A DNA stretch of 64,000 nucleotides from Chromobotia macracanthus (taxonomy: Eukaryota; Chordata; Actinopteri; Cypriniformes; Botiidae). The position numbers were made by a program, and so were the translations under genes. The notes under the pieces are model-generated. The model was not told the DNA's origin, ran no database searches, and was given only the letters and a program-made list of their open reading frames with translations. This document shows, one piece after another, positions 1-11,400 of the stretch (the first letter of the stretch is position 1; every line of letters begins with the position of its first letter). The stretch lies in contig JAZGTH010000108.1 in assembly GCA_036877525.1 (NCBI GenBank), positions 868,001 to 932,000 of the forward strand, in the 5' to 3' direction.

Positions 1-408
1 TCCACAAACTGTTGTACAGAATCGAAATCTCTGTCCATTCAAAAGCACTTTCATGTAGCTGGACTTTATTTTACACACAGCGTGAACAATCAAGTCATAG
101 GCCGGCGGTTGGACCATATAGTGTGAGCGCATAAATCGCATGTGGTTTACCCATACAGTGAGAGCTGGTATTTAACAAAGACCTTACTGATATCATAGTG
201 TACTGGCAGGTTTACGCATACTGCCTGGGTTATAAACTCCTAAATTAATACATCAATAATCCATAACTACCCAGGATCTACTGAAACTCTGACACAGTGA
301 GCTCATCTGCTACCACATGCCCTCAAGTCTGTGAATAAAAAGAACAAGATACGAGACATAAAATTGTCTGGATCACTAAGAACATAGAGAAGCAGAGTCA
401 GCACTTAC
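1..408. other. TRAPPC12 intron, nothing recognised
   Basis: AT-rich sequence downstream of the last visible TRAPPC12 exon. I looked on the minus strand for the missing C-terminal exon and did not find it. No repeat recognised. Confidence 0.6.
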
Positions 409-496
409 CACTGTGTTCTTGGGATCAATTTTCAAGACACTGGAAAAACATGTGTGCGCGTCCGTGTAATTATTCTGACTCAGATAAACAAAGGCC
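409..496 (-). CDS. trappc12: TRAPPC12 exon 11 (TPR), last exon in window
   Basis: 88 bases: one base finishes a split Arg, then 29 codons. Acceptor tgtcactag|GG, donor CAGTG|gtaagtgc. Codes for AFVYLSQNNYTDAHTCFSSV followed by LKIDPKNTV, a TPR helix pair. The following exon (NNNAAVCLLY-type in the family) is not visible in 1-408. Confidence 0.88.
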
Positions 497-3400
497 CTAG
501 TGACAACAGAACATTTTCACATTAAACAAGGTTAACACAAAATACAGCTGTTAAACCCATAAATAACTATCAGGAAATTACTACCATAATTCTGCTAATG
601 TCATTACGTACCCTAAACCACAATCTACCTGTTCATCAGGACTGAGGTGTCCTCATGAGGTGAGTTTCCTTTTGATTCACAGGCCTTCTCCACATCCTGA
701 AAATACTTCTCTGCGGTTCTGATGTCCCCGATCTAATGATATGAATTAACAGAGTGTGAATCACAGTGTCTGTGTGTGGATATAACAAGATGAGCTGTTT
801 AAATCCTATTTTGAAATTCCTGCAAAAGAAAGAAAATGTCTACACCCTTCCAGGTTTCACTTCACCACTAGATATTGTTACACAACAGCTGTTTAGTCTG
901 ATTTTTAGAGCTGCTGAAAATGAAAGATGAATGTTTTTCAAGGTAAAAATACATAAATGGTCCTAACAAATGTATTGTATAAATGTAAGCATATATTTAC
1001 ACTGCTTGCAAGGTTGTTTGGTTTGCTTCAAATAAATGTAAAATTAAAGTATAAAAATCTCCCTGACTTAAATTCACAGAATGTTTATGACAAAGCATGC
1101 ACATGCTGTACTGAATTACAATTGGTTCACTTTCTTGGTTTTATTTGCATGCAGAATTGAAACTGGTTGGCTTTCTTACTTTTATTTTCTCATCTATGTA
1201 GCCAGTCTTCACACTTTAAACATGTCACATTCTTATGACCAGTTGGCAGAAATCAAACTGCATGTTGAGTGTCACAATTGGCTCTGATTCTGCATTTTAT
1301 TTACAAACTGTAGAAATAGTACCTCCTGTTGCCTTGCAGGCACCATTATTTCAATCAGGAAATGTAAATCTAGTTTACACTTTGGACACAGTTTCTGTAT
1401 GTCGTGACCCTTTATAAAGACCTTAAAGGCAGGTGAATGTTGCCTGGTGAATGAACCAGGTGCCTCACCTGTAAGAAAATGCGTCCGATGCCACTCAGCA
1501 ACTGTACTTGTTGCTCCGGCTCATACTTGATGATGGAGTGATACACGTCCACTGCAAGAACATAGTCCTTCAGACATAAGCATATAGAGAGAGACGAGTG
1601 TGAGATCAGACACATGCACAGTGAGGGACAAGTACAGACAGACAAGAGTGGGACCAGACACAAGCACAGAAGGAGATGAGTGTGAGATAAGACACAAACA
1701 TAGAGAAAATGGGTATGAGGGCAGACTTTTAAAAATAAAGTTTTTAAGGTTTGTTTAGGGATATACAGTTCCATAAAGAAGCTTTAAAGGCACAATATGT
1801 AAGATTTTCATAAAAAAACAACTTGCACAGTGTTATGTATGTGGTTCAATTGTGTACTGTATCACAAATGTTTCCAAATATTTAAAAAAAAGAGAAATTC
1901 ACAATTTTCAACAGAGCACCACCCTTTGTCACTTGTAGCCTGTCAATGGCGTAATATCCGCATTATCCCAGGTTTCCGTTTGCACTGCTGTAGAAAATGC
2001 AGAAGTAGTTGTTGTTTTGCACAGTCAACATAGACTACAATTATTTGTTATTGAAGGAGAATTTAAACAAGTATCAATATTTTATCTGATTATTCTGTTA
2101 TACATAAATAGTATTTTAGTAGTTTTTAAAAATGCTGTTGGGAATGTTCAAATGTAATTTTTGTATGTTTGTTTGAACAGGTAAAACTGTGCTGCATTAG
2201 CCCAGCATTTAATTTGATAAAGTAACGTGTATGAGTAGTCATTTAGCATTAAACATTACGTTACTTGTGGTTATTTCATTATAATGAAATAAAATCATGT
2301 GATCACACCTTTTTTAGCACCTCAGGTCATCCAAACATTAAAACATTAAATCTGACATCATTTACACTTCCTTAAGAGTCTTTGAATCCAACTTTTTCAT
2401 ATGACAGCTTATAATGACCAGATCTCTCAATCTTTCTGTACTGTCAACCTAAAAAAAAACTGCAGCAGCGCTACCTGCCAAGTGTTTTGAAGTTGTATCA
2501 CAAATCCTAAGTGACTGATAATCTTCCCCTCTGCTGTAGTTCTTTAATCTCATCTGTGTGTTCAGAAAAAAATAATTACTGTATCACTGACACCACACTG
2601 GCCTATGCTGTAAAGTAGCATGTCAAAGCTGTACGGCACCCATCTGAAGATTTATTATGGGATTTGACTAACAACTTCAATGTCAGCCTGTGCCCTACAC
2701 AAAGCTATCATATGGTTTCAGAAGACTATATACTACTTTACAGGTGGGTTTATGTTTTTTCTGTTTTATTCTTTAAATTGACAGCTTCTACACAGATGAA
2801 GATTTCTGTGGGTTTCTTTGTTTTGTCTGGTTACACATCTCTATGTTCTTTCAATCTGTAGCCAACAGATGGCACTCTGTAACATAATAAAACCCACAAA
2901 AAAAGTATTTATTCTCCCTATTGATGTAAACCTAAACACATTCTCTATGTATCTCTGCATAAATTGGATTTAATCAATAAGACAGAAGTAAATAAAACTT
3001 TATCATAAATGTTTTGCCTTCCAACACCCCTGAGATAACATTATCCAGAAAGCATTCGCTTGAAGGAAAATCATCAACAATTTATGACCCTAGAATGTGT
3101 GTAGAGTTTGAAGCTTGGAAATGTATGTATGTTGAAATAATTCACGTCAGATATAAATGTATAAGTGAGTGCAAGTGGTAGTTATCTCTGGGGGAGGTGT
3201 GTGTTTGAGGGAAATGGCAGCAGCTCATCTCAGCTTCAGCTCTCCTGTTCCACCCACGTACCTTCATCATTAGCAGACAGTTTGCCATGGAGTACAACAC
3301 TCTGCTCAGACGTGACCGCCACAGCTGAATGGAGGCTGAAACGAGAGTGAAAGAGAGATAGAGAGTGAGAGAGAGAGTGGAGCATTTCCATCCTTTCCCT

Positions 3401-6400
3401 GCTTCCACACCATCAATTATTTGTCTGTCAGCAGGAATTATAGTGCAGCAGGAAAAGACACAATGACAGTCACATATAATTGTGCCCTCTGGCACACTGT
3501 AGCCCCCCATCAGCGTGCTGTTCTGATCTGGTGCATATACATGCATTAATGGACTGCAGCTAATGCCTGGCTAGCAGTGTGTGACTGCAGCTAATCTGAG
3601 GAGAGAGCAGATTGGCCAACATGTCTTTACCTTGCTCTTCCTCCTCTGATGTGACATAAATGCCAGATGATTTTGTGATCGTATTCTTTGTTACTTTGCC
3701 ATTGACTACCTTCTGAAAATCCAAACTGAAGCAGAACCTCATAAATGTTAAAATTAAAATGCTCTTCACAGGCAGAGACACTGTAGACCACACATTAAAC
3801 TATACAAATATTTCACATAATTCAAAATTTACTTCTGAAGTTAATTATAATTTTACTATTAATTATACTTTTACTATTATACTTTTTATTTTTTCTATAG
3901 TTTCTGCTTGAATTCATTGTTGAAATAACACTCTAAGCCATCTATGTTGGTTGGTTAGTTAATTCTATAGAGTATAAAATAATCATAAAATGCACATAAT
4001 ATTTTTTTTTCTGAAAATACAGTGGTACGATGAAACAGGCAGATTACTGAAGAAACACCAGTTTAACATCAGTTTAGCACATTCTAATCATTTTTTGTTA
4101 GTTATTAATAAAAGGATACAGTACTAAGTACTGAGTAAATACTTATGTAAATGTTATATTTCAGTTTTTTCTTTTTACAAAATTTTCAGACATTTTTAAA
4201 ATTCTGTTTTCACCTTGCCAGTATGGGGTACTGAGTGTAAATGTAATGATTGCAGTATCGACGAGGGGGGTCTAAATACTTTCTAAATGCACTGTAAATA
4301 TATTAAACCATTACAGTAATACAAGCCTGACCGGATAGCTATCAGAAAGCTGTCTCTATACCATGTCTGTTTTCCTGGGTAAGGTTGATCATACTCCCAT
4401 CCTCAGCTAAACCTTCCTGTAGGTTACTCAAGATCTGTGAAAGGACGAGAACATAAGTTTTACAACACTAATTACAGCCACACTAATTCAATTTTAGAAC
4501 ACCACAGAGAAGGAGCAGCCGGTGGGGTGGAAAGTTCAGGGCTCGGTCGCACTCACCTTCTGACAGACGCTTTTGATTCTGTGCAGGCAGTCCAGAGATT
4601 CCTGTGGCTTCTGGAGGTACTGAGGAAGCTCAGCATGCAAAACACGCATGGAGAATGGCACCATTGAACCTACAACATCCAATACCACACAGAAACATAA
4701 CTGTAAACTCACGAATAACCAACACTAAGGTTGAAAAACAGAATGATGCTACATATCACATCTTTTTTTTCTGTTAAAACTACAGCGAAGAAACACGGGA
4801 CTACAGGGACTACAGCATCAAGCTTAGCTTTGATCTGGTGGCTCTTTCATTTCAGGCTGTTTCCTGTAATCCAGAGACCCGGACAAGGTCAGAGTCAGAA
4901 TCTGATGTTCTTTAGATTTTACCAGACAGCAACACATTAAGTGTCTCAGAGCAGACTTACCAATCAATCCACCAATCATAGTCTTACTCATCAGATAATA
5001 TTGGCCAGTTTAATAAAGATCAGCAGCCACATGCAGTACAAGTTAAAAAAAAAACTTAATGTAATAACACTTTTGTGATTATTACTAACACAGTTTTCTT
5101 ATTTTAAGGGGTCTTTTATACTGTTTAATCCAATGCGTCTTAGTGCATTCAAGGAATAAATTTTTTGTCGTAAAAAAAAAGGAAAACATTTATCAGTATG
5201 TGTGTTCCCTAGGGATTGAACCCACAACCTTTGTGTTTCCAACGCAATGTCCTACCAATTGAGCTAAAGTAACACTGGATTGGAGACCCCTAACAAAACA
5301 TTATCATGACAACTGAGATTTTTTTCCTTTTCACAAACGGTGTCAGACACTTGTAGAATCATTTCACTACATTTTAAATAACAGTGACACCATGGCAACC
5401 GTTAAAAAAACCCCTAGCACCCTGTTAGTTGTCTAATTTTTGTCTGGAAGACTACTTATAATTTTACTATGACTACTCAATTTTAAAAAGAATAGTCAAT
5501 AACTTTTTTAACAAGAGTTAGATTAAAAGGAAACTTGATTTAATGTGAATCTAAACAGTAAGACTGGTTAGCCCTAACTAATTGCTAGTTGGTCAGACTA
5601 GTTCTTGGGACACAGTCTTAACAGCTACTGCATGTTTATGCAACTAGTATTACCCAACATTATTTAAGTAATTACTCCAGAACTTTTACCTCGTCTTCCA
5701 GGGTAAACGGTTGGGTAATACTCGTAGTAGAGGTTCGGGTAGTCCAGATTTCCAAAAGGCTCAAACTCCAGTTCAGCATTCTGGAAAAGGTTCAGTTTAA
5801 CCAGGAGAGCAAGACGCACAAACCACAGCTGCAGAGGGAGAAACAACAACAAAAAGCCATGTTGTGTGTTGTTTGACTAGTTTTTAAGTCAAAATTTGAT
5901 CATTCTGTATTAGAAAAAGGAAAGCGTCTTTGCAGCAGAAAATGCTGATCTACTTGAGGTTGGCACATAAAAGCAATCAGATGCTTGAACGTCAATCTGA
6001 ACTTTGGTGACAAGTCAATGTATTTCCATTTAATCTAGTTTAGTACCATTTATAAATATACTACTGTAGAATGACTGTCAGGCTGTACATTATATTTTAA
6101 CCAATACAATAAAAGCTATGACGTGACAGATGAAACACCTGTTTATCAGCTACTGTACCAGTAGAGGACAACGTTTACCCTTAGCCTAGCTGTCAGGGAC
6201 TGTATCTATTAGCAAAAGGGGGTTTGATGAATGTAATACAAAAATGTTTTATTAAAAATTTGCATTTCCAATATTTTTCTTATATAATAAAAGTTACAAA
6301 AGGCATTCTAGGCCAATTTGTGTGTAACAATGCCCTTTAGCCATAACTATATTCACAATATATGACCTTCTGTACCTTACTGCTTAATTATAAAAATTTC

Positions 6401-9400
6401 AATGCATATCAATAGATAGAATTTCATTGGTGCATTTTAACACCCTCAGGGCACTTTAAATGTGTAACAGCGTGACCAAGGGCTCATTCTACTGTCTGTT
6501 ACAGAACTACAATGTTGTGCTCACCTGTAGGGATTCTGTGGTGTGGTTGGTGGGCTGGCTGCTCTTGCCGTAGCCCTGACCGTGAGCTGTTAGCAGCCTG
6601 CCCGTCAGGTCCACAGCTGCCCTCCAGTTCTTACTGCTCTGTGGAAGATGAGAGAAGATGAACATGTTCAACAAACATCCGCTTACATGAAGGAGACTCC
6701 TCACCGGTAATGATGGCATTACAGTTACTGTAAGCGGCCGCTTTACACCTCACTGAAGTTTATTTCAGGCAGACTTCTCAACAAGCACATGTCAGAATAA
6801 TCAAATCAAAGGCTACAATCATCCCCTCTAAGATGTGGGTTTTCTCCACATTGATTCTGATAGTGTCACATCCTTAATATGTGGAAATAAAGCAGTTATG
6901 TAGTTTTTGAAGTGTGACTTTGGTGTGAACAGTCAGGTCAGAATTCCTGTGGATTATTTTACATCAATACAATACGATTTACCCTTGGTGTAAATAAACA
7001 AAATGAACTGTGAAATCATGAAATCTCATTGACTAAAAGTCCTGCTCAACATGACTGTACCTTAAAACATCAAATATCTTTTGACTGCTGTTCAGTTTTA
7101 GTGTGGAAGGACAAATCACTGTCTTTGGAAACTTTACGTCTTTGGTTACTTTGGTATATAATACGTATTATATAAACTTTTGTTAGTATTTTCTTTCACA
7201 TGTCCATCGGTCATGTTCATGAGCTCATCTTTATCTCAGTCTCTCTTCAGCATTTCTGTCAGTATTATAACCTCATCAGTCCCTCAACTTGTTTGTTCTT
7301 TCCTTCTGCTCCCCCAGAGTCTCTAAATCTTCATTAGAGTGGGAAATGAAGCTGAAAAACCACTGACTGAGACAAAACATACCAGAAGTCAATGGCAGGG
7401 AAATAGGTGTCCCTTTTGATCCACTGCCCATTTAGAGACTCCAGAAATGTTTTCACAAAACACATCAGGGAGTTTTGTTTGCACTTTTTTAAGGACATGC
7501 AAATGCAAGACTGAAGTTAAAGGTGCAGTTCTTCCAAAAGAGATATTTCTGTCATCATTTATTCACCATCACATCACCCGAAATACTTCAAACCCACAAG
7601 ACTTTATCCAGTGGAACAAAGAAAGTGACATTTTTAAGAAAGTCATGGAGAGTAAGGGCAGTGAAAATTAGTAAGCACAATGGGTGTCAGCTGGGTATTT
7701 GGTTGATTTGAAGTATTTTTTTTTTACTTTAACCAAAACATTTTCCCCCAGGTGTGCATTTATATTATTTTCTCAAGCTGACTAATTGATTCACAGCTGT
7801 TTGTTGTGACTGTCTAAAACTGTGATGTTGCCCTACCGATACTCAAGCACAAATACAGAGATGAAAGCAAAGTGTAGCAAAAAGTAACTGTTAAGTTTCA
7901 ATACATCTGCAACAGGTGCTAGCAATCCGACAAAATAAAAATAATTACTTGATCCCCTGTGTATTTTGTAATGTTGCCTACTTACAAATAATTGTGGGTC
8001 TATCATTTGTACAGTAGATTTTAATGTATTGAGAAATCAACCACAAAAAAATCCAGAAAAATACATAATATAAAGATTATAAATGTATTTGCATTTCTGA
8101 TTGAAATAAGTATTTGATCCACAAGCAAGCACAGAGAGTAGTACTGACAGACAGATGTACTGATACTAAAATCTTATACTGAAATACAAAAGAATTGTAC
8201 TTAAAAGGATAGTTCACCCAAAAATGAAATTGATATAATTATTTGCAACAGCAAGACCTGAATAACTTTCATTTCCCACTAAACAAAACAAAATAAGTCA
8301 AAGTGCAAGTGACCCACTTTCAGACCTTTTTTTCCTCATCCAGGTCTGAAATAACATGACTGTGCATACACTTTTATATGTGGCTGAACCAATCCTTTAA
8401 CACACTTTGTCCAAGCCCAACGTGACGTGACAGTGGCCAGCAAAAAAAAAGCCTCAATGTAAATCAGAGCATGATCATGACAAGCAACTAAACATTTTCA
8501 ACTTGGTTTCTGCTGGGTAACTTTGCCTATGGTGAAACCTCCAAGGTCCCACTCCAAATATTGTACATTACACATCAACAACTTTCTGATTAGCCATGAT
8601 TATGTTGTGCACAGTATTTCTGATTTCAGTGTGGATAGATAAATTATTTATCTCTAGAAATATGCATTGTGGTTGGTTCATGCTGTCAAACTGTCACCCA
8701 GACAAAATCAACACTTTGTAAACATCATAAACATTCTACAGATCAAAAGCACATGTTTGTTTGCAACAAAATGAAAAGACCATTAGAACATGAGAAGGAC
8801 AGGAGAAGAAATCTGTAATAAAGACAAACTGTGACTCACTATTAGTCGCTTGAGACCCAGAAAGTTCTGCTCCACTGAACTGGCTGAGAGCACCTGCCTC
8901 TTCATTGCCGCCTGGTCACCCAGAAAGCGCTCCATCAGATCCTTCACAGCATCACCCTGTAATTTAGAAAGCTTCAGTTTGGGATACATTTCCTGTTCAG
9001 AGTTTTCCTATAATAGTAATAATAATAATGTCTAAAAAAATATTATAAATACAAAATGCAGCAGCAAGCTATTTAGATATAATAAACTAATGCAGGAAGC
9101 TAAAGTAAAACCAGGGACCCAATTGTAATTCAAGACTCCACACAAGCAAGCACGTGGACTGAAAGCATCCATTTTGATTTCATGCTGTCTTTAATATTTT
9201 TGAAAATGTAACTTGTGAAATCGGACTGACCTGCAGGTTGTCGAACTTCAGTCCGGGCATGGCCAGCTGATCTCTGTCTAGCTGGACAGGACTGACTTGG
9301 TGTGTAGCCACTGATATCAACACTCTCCTGGTCTCCTCTGAGGGGAGCCAGGCATCATAGCGTTTATCCACCTCATTTGTCCTCAGAGCACTTGCGAAGG

Positions 9401-10463
9401 GGTCGTCTTCACCCGAGAACACAGCCTGAAGCTTGGTTACAGATGTCGTGGACACCACTGAACCTGCCTGAGATTTTGAAAGGCCACCCTGTGGACCCGG
9501 GCTGAAATATGTGCTGGCTGGTACAGCTTCCTGTGACCCCGAGGCAGACAAGCTGTCGGGGCCAGACACAAGCTGATACTCCGGAGTGACAGTCGCCTTA
9601 GGCGACTCTGCGTTTGGGTTACTGACTGATATGATAGAGTTGGAGGTTGTGAAAGAATCAAAGAAGTCGGAGGCGGGATTGACTGCTCCATTATCTGTGA
9701 AGAACTTGCTGAGGCTGGGACTGGGCTGGCAGACCTGTGGAACAAGCTTGTTGGGGGTCTCTGTGTTGCTGATGGTAAAGCTTGGAGACTTTACTATGGT
9801 GGGCTGAAAACCATCAGTTATCAGGGCATGTGCTTTGGGCTGCACACCCTGGCTGAAGATGGTACATACTGGAATGGGCTCATCTTTTGGTGTTGCACCA
9901 GTAACCCTTTCGAGAGGTGTATCCTGTGCATCAGGAGCCTCAGGGCTGAGAGTGTCAGGGGCCACTTGGGTAACAGTTTCTGTTTTGTCATCTGTTTTAG
10001 CTTCAGTGTTCTTATCCTCTTCTTTATGCAAAGCAGAAGCCTCTTGAGTCTCAGAATCATTAACTGAGGAGGCATTGTGAGTGTCTTCTTCTTCTCTCCC
10101 TGCATCTCCATCAGGTTTGTTGGATTCTAGGACCACCTCAACCTTATCCTGCCCCAACAGTGTGTCAGTAGGCACAGTGTCCTCTTCCTCACTGTTGGGA
10201 GAATCTGAAATCATCACGCTCTCCATCATCTCGTTATTCAGCTTGTCTATTAAGCTTTCAGAGTTAGCGCTTTCATCCTGAGGAGAAATTAACTCTTCGA
10301 TATCCAGGCTGATGCTCTCCTCCTGGAAAGGCATCTCCTGGGTGATAGACAGGCCTAAAAGATCAGTCTGGGAAAGGCTGGAGGCTTCAAGCCTGTCAGT
10401 TTCACCTGCTCCATCTATATCCAAAGTAACAGGCCTTTGAGCAGGACTGTCACTGCCATCCAT
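409..10463 (-). CDS. trappc12: TRAPPC12, trafficking protein particle complex subunit 12 (3' end outside window)
   Basis: Subunit of TRAPPIII, a Rab GEF complex acting in ER-to-Golgi traffic and autophagy; the human protein (TTC15/TRAMM) also has a reported mitotic role. Ten coding exons are visible on the minus strand: 10463-9231, 8956-8840, 6638-6525, 5828-5690, 4669-4557, 3712-3631, 3335-3262, 1567-1469, 732-629 and 496-409. All have GT-AG borders and consistent phases, giving about 721 residues. Residues 1-411 form an acidic, low-complexity N-terminal region coded by one large exon. From about residue 370 the sequence matches the conserved core (DAWLPSEETRRVL, GDQAAMKRQVL, NWRAAVDL, LWFVRLALLVKL, YYEYYP, LWRSRL). 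TPR-like helices follow from about residue 600. Roughly 80 C-terminal residues expected from the family are not in the window. Start chosen because ATG 10463 is the first after the exon 2 acceptor. No stop or frameshift seen. Family recognition is from memory. Confidence 0.93.
629..732 (-). CDS. trappc12: TRAPPC12 exon 10 (TPR)
   Basis: 104 bases: 34 codons plus two bases. Acceptor atatcattag|ATC, donor GAACAG|gtagattg. Codes for IGDIRTAEKYFQDVEKACES and on to LMN, matching the family TPR that begins GDI-TAEKYFQDVEK. Not covered by a long ORF, found from homology and splice sites. Confidence 0.9.
733..1468. other. TRAPPC12 intron, nothing recognised
   Basis: AT-rich intron. Short ORFs at 957-1417 on the plus strand lack any family resemblance and are taken as chance. 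Confidence 0.6.
1469..1567 (-). CDS. trappc12: TRAPPC12 exon 9 (TPR)
   Basis: 99 bases, 33 codons, phase 0. Acceptor gtctgaag|GAC is purine-containing and weak, but the phase and homology are clear. Donor TTACAG|gtgaggca. Codes for DYVLAVDVYHSIIKYEPEQQ then VQLLSGIGRIFLQ, a TPR helix pair. Confidence 0.92.
1788..2040. repeat. dispersed MITE-like repeat (caatatgtaag family)
   Basis: Begins aaaggcacaatatgtaag, a start I associate with a small, very abundant cyprinid repeat, and runs through a GC-richer 3' half. No transposase. The rest of the intron (1568-3261) shows nothing else recognisable. Limits and family name are uncertain. Confidence 0.4.
3262..3335 (-). CDS. trappc12: TRAPPC12 exon 8
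   Basis: 74 bases: two bases finish the split Ala, then 24 codons ending MMK. Acceptor tctcgtttcag|CC, donor ATGAAG|gtacgtgg. Codes for SIQLWRSRLSRVLYSMANCL, strongly conserved. Confidence 0.93.
3631..3712 (-). CDS. trappc12: TRAPPC12 exon 7 (divergent linker)
   Basis: 82 bases: 27 codons plus one base of a split Ala. Acceptor ggattttcag|AAG, donor CAAG|gtaaagac. The second half (SSGIYVTSEEEEQ) fits the acidic linker before the TPR region. The first 14 residues do not resemble the usual sequence here, though the phases fit exactly. Confidence 0.72.
4095..4297. mobile_element. Tc1/mariner terminal fragment
   Basis: Contains the run aatacttatgtaaatg, the block cagtatggggtactgagtgt and the terminal gggtctaaatactttctaaa-tgcactgta, which I recognise as the right end of a common fish Tc1 element. 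No transposase ORF and no left terminus were identified, so this is a relic inside a TRAPPC12 intron (3713-4556). Confidence 0.7.
4557..4669 (-). CDS. trappc12: TRAPPC12 exon 6
   Basis: 113 bases: two bases finish the split Gly, then 37 codons. Acceptor tgttgtag|GTTC, donor CAGAAG|gtgagtg. Codes for SMVPFSMRVLHAELPQYLQK followed by PQESLDCLHRIKSVCQK, a clear family match. Confidence 0.92.
5125..5275 (-). mobile_element. tRNA-derived SINE (HAmoSINE-like), minus strand
   Basis: On the minus strand: an A-box-like tagctcaattggtaggacat, a B-box-like ggttgtgggttcaatcc, the body ccctagggaacacacatact, and a tail resembling gaatgcactaagacgcattg. This is the layout of the cyprinid tRNA-derived SINE family. 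It sits in a TRAPPC12 intron and is diverged. Confidence 0.68.
5690..5828 (-). CDS. trappc12: TRAPPC12 exon 5
   Basis: 139 bases: 46 codons plus one base of a split Gly codon. Acceptor ccctctgcag|CTG, donor CGAG|gtaaaagt. Codes for LWFVRLALLVKLNLFQNAEL through the EFEPFGNLD and YYEYYP motifs typical of TRAPPC12. Confidence 0.94.
5829..6524. other. TRAPPC12 intron, nothing recognised
   Basis: AT-rich sequence without a recognised repeat or coding exon. Confidence 0.55.
6525..6638 (-). CDS. trappc12: TRAPPC12 exon 4
   Basis: 114 bases, 38 codons, phase 0. Acceptor cttccacag|AGC, donor CTACAG|gtgagcac. Codes for SSKNWRAAVDLTGRLLTAHG and on to HTTESLQ; well conserved. Confidence 0.93.
7935..8123. 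mobile_element. Tc1-like relic (tatttgatcc terminal family)
   Basis: Both ends carry versions of the terminal motif: attacttgatcccctgtg on the left and aataagtatttgatccac on the right. The stretch between them (cttacaaataattgtgggtc, aaaaatccagaaaaatacat) resembles the subterminal part of a fish Tc1 element. It is internally deleted and non-autonomous. Confidence 0.62.
8200..8240. repeat. dispersed repeat end (atagttcacccaaaaatgaa)
   Basis: The string ggatagttcacccaaaaatg is an abundant cyprinid repeat terminus. Related diverged copies occur at about 10655, 16798, 23335 and 55098. In this intron (6639-8839) I recognise only this and the Tc1 relic at 7935. Confidence 0.45.
8840..8956 (-). CDS. 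trappc12: TRAPPC12 exon 3
   Basis: 117 bases, 39 codons, phase 0 on both sides. Acceptor aattacag|GGT, donor ATA|gtgagtcac. Codes for GDAVKDLMERFLGDQAAMKR followed by QVLSASSVEQNFLGLKRLI, close to the vertebrate family. Confidence 0.93.
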
Positions 10464-10483
10464 GACTCCAGACTCACTGTTCC
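9231..10483 (-). CDS. trappc12: TRAPPC12 exon 2 (start codon at 10463; residues 1-411)
   Basis: Exon of 1253 bases: 20 bases of 5' UTR, then 411 codons in phase 0, donor gtcagtcc at 9230-9229. The first ~300 residues are rich in Ser, Thr, Asp and Glu and probably disordered, as in the family. The last ~45 (FSGEDDPFASALRTNEVDKR, then DAWLPSEETRRVL, MPGLKFDNLQ) carry the conserved motif that opens the structured part. The reading frame continues past the donor for 16 residues and then stops, which is intron. Confidence 0.92.
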
Positions 10484-10649
10484 CTGAGATACCACAAAAG
10501 AGAGCTCAAATAATCAATACAGATATAGACAGATATATCACCTGTGGTCACGTGTTTCTGGTTATCTCCAAAAGTGGTTTGACTGATTGGATCACCAGAT
10601 GTTTTGGACCCCTTTACACCTGTGTTTGGTGTTGACCACTTGAAGAAAT

Positions 10650-10700
10650 AGTTCAACCAAAAATGAAATTATCCCATAATATACTCACTACCATAATAGG
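10650..10700. repeat. dispersed repeat end (atagttcaaccaaaaatgaa)
   Basis: Diverged copy of the motif seen at 8200, followed by the usual tactcacta stretch. It lies in the intron between TRAPPC12 exons 1 and 2 (10484-11139), otherwise unremarkable. Confidence 0.4.
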
Positions 10701-11139
10701 AATTCTGATAATACAAATCAAACATTGGAGTTGACCAATGATAATGGTTTGCAAAAAAAATTGAATCCATTTTTGCAAATTTGATCTGTGCATTGAAGCA
10801 AAAACATCCATTATGATATAAACTGTAAGATTTATCATGTTTTGTAATATATATTGATCATTTTCCCAGATTTAACTATGGAAGACTGTCAAGCCCATCT
10901 ATTTATCAAAATACTAATTACACAAATAAAATACTTCTGATAAGAGACTTACTAGAGAAGTTTGATTAAAATACATAGCCAGGAGAGAACTTCAACACGC
11001 CAATGATGTCCATATTTACACCAAAAAACTACAACAGCAGCTGCATTTACACTGCAGACCATGGCAACTATTTCATAATACTCATGCACAACAGAATATA
11101 ATATTATAACGTAAGTGCACAGCAAAAACAGGGTTTTAC

Positions 11140-11235
11140 CTTTAGTGAAATTAACGTAGAGATAACAGCGGTGTAAACACGCATGCGCACTGTCGTCAGT
11201 CAGGAAGCTGTACAGTGGCCGAGAGTTGTCAAACA
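11140..11235 (-). other. trappc12: TRAPPC12 exon 1, probable 5' UTR
   Basis: On the minus strand a good splice donor (AAAG|gtaaaacc) ends at 11140, just downstream of the CpG-rich block. The next acceptor upstream of the start codon is at 10484-10485 (ctcag|GGAACAG). A noncoding first exon spliced onto exon 2 is therefore likely. The 5' end is a guess; no transcription start can be read from sequence. Confidence 0.5.
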
Positions 11236-11400
11236 TCCCCGCTACGGCAGAGGTTCGAATTCTCGAACGACACTTACGTTCGCAACGGCCAAACGCGCGT
11301 TCAAAGAGATCCGCTTTACGGCCGCTTTCGCACGCTCTTAGCGTAATGTTCGTTTTAAAGTCTCGCGCAACTGTTGTGCGTGTCCCTCTATCTAATGTGA
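11160..11400. promoter_or_regulatory. CpG-rich TRAPPC12 promoter, probably bidirectional with EIPR1
   Basis: CpG dinucleotides are dense here and rare in flanking DNA (for example acgcgcgttc, ttacggccgctttcgcacgc). An NRF1-like site, acgcatgcgcac, lies at 11179-11190, and tctcgcgc lies near 11361. TRAPPC12 reads left from here. EIPR1 exons read right, matching the head-to-head order known in mammals. A strong donor-like AAT|gtgagt at 11394-11400 on the plus strand could end a noncoding EIPR1 first exon. Function is inferred; no TATA box seen. Confidence 0.6.

Noticed and set aside
1412..1774. 120-codon minus-strand ORF
   Set aside because: Only its middle (1469-1567) is real, as TRAPPC12 exon 9; the rest is intron and repetitive Cys/Leu/Ser translation of a cac/tgt-rich tract.
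5205..5275. tRNA gene on the minus strand
   Set aside because: Same reason: tRNA-like promoter boxes followed by SINE-specific sequence, with mismatched stems.
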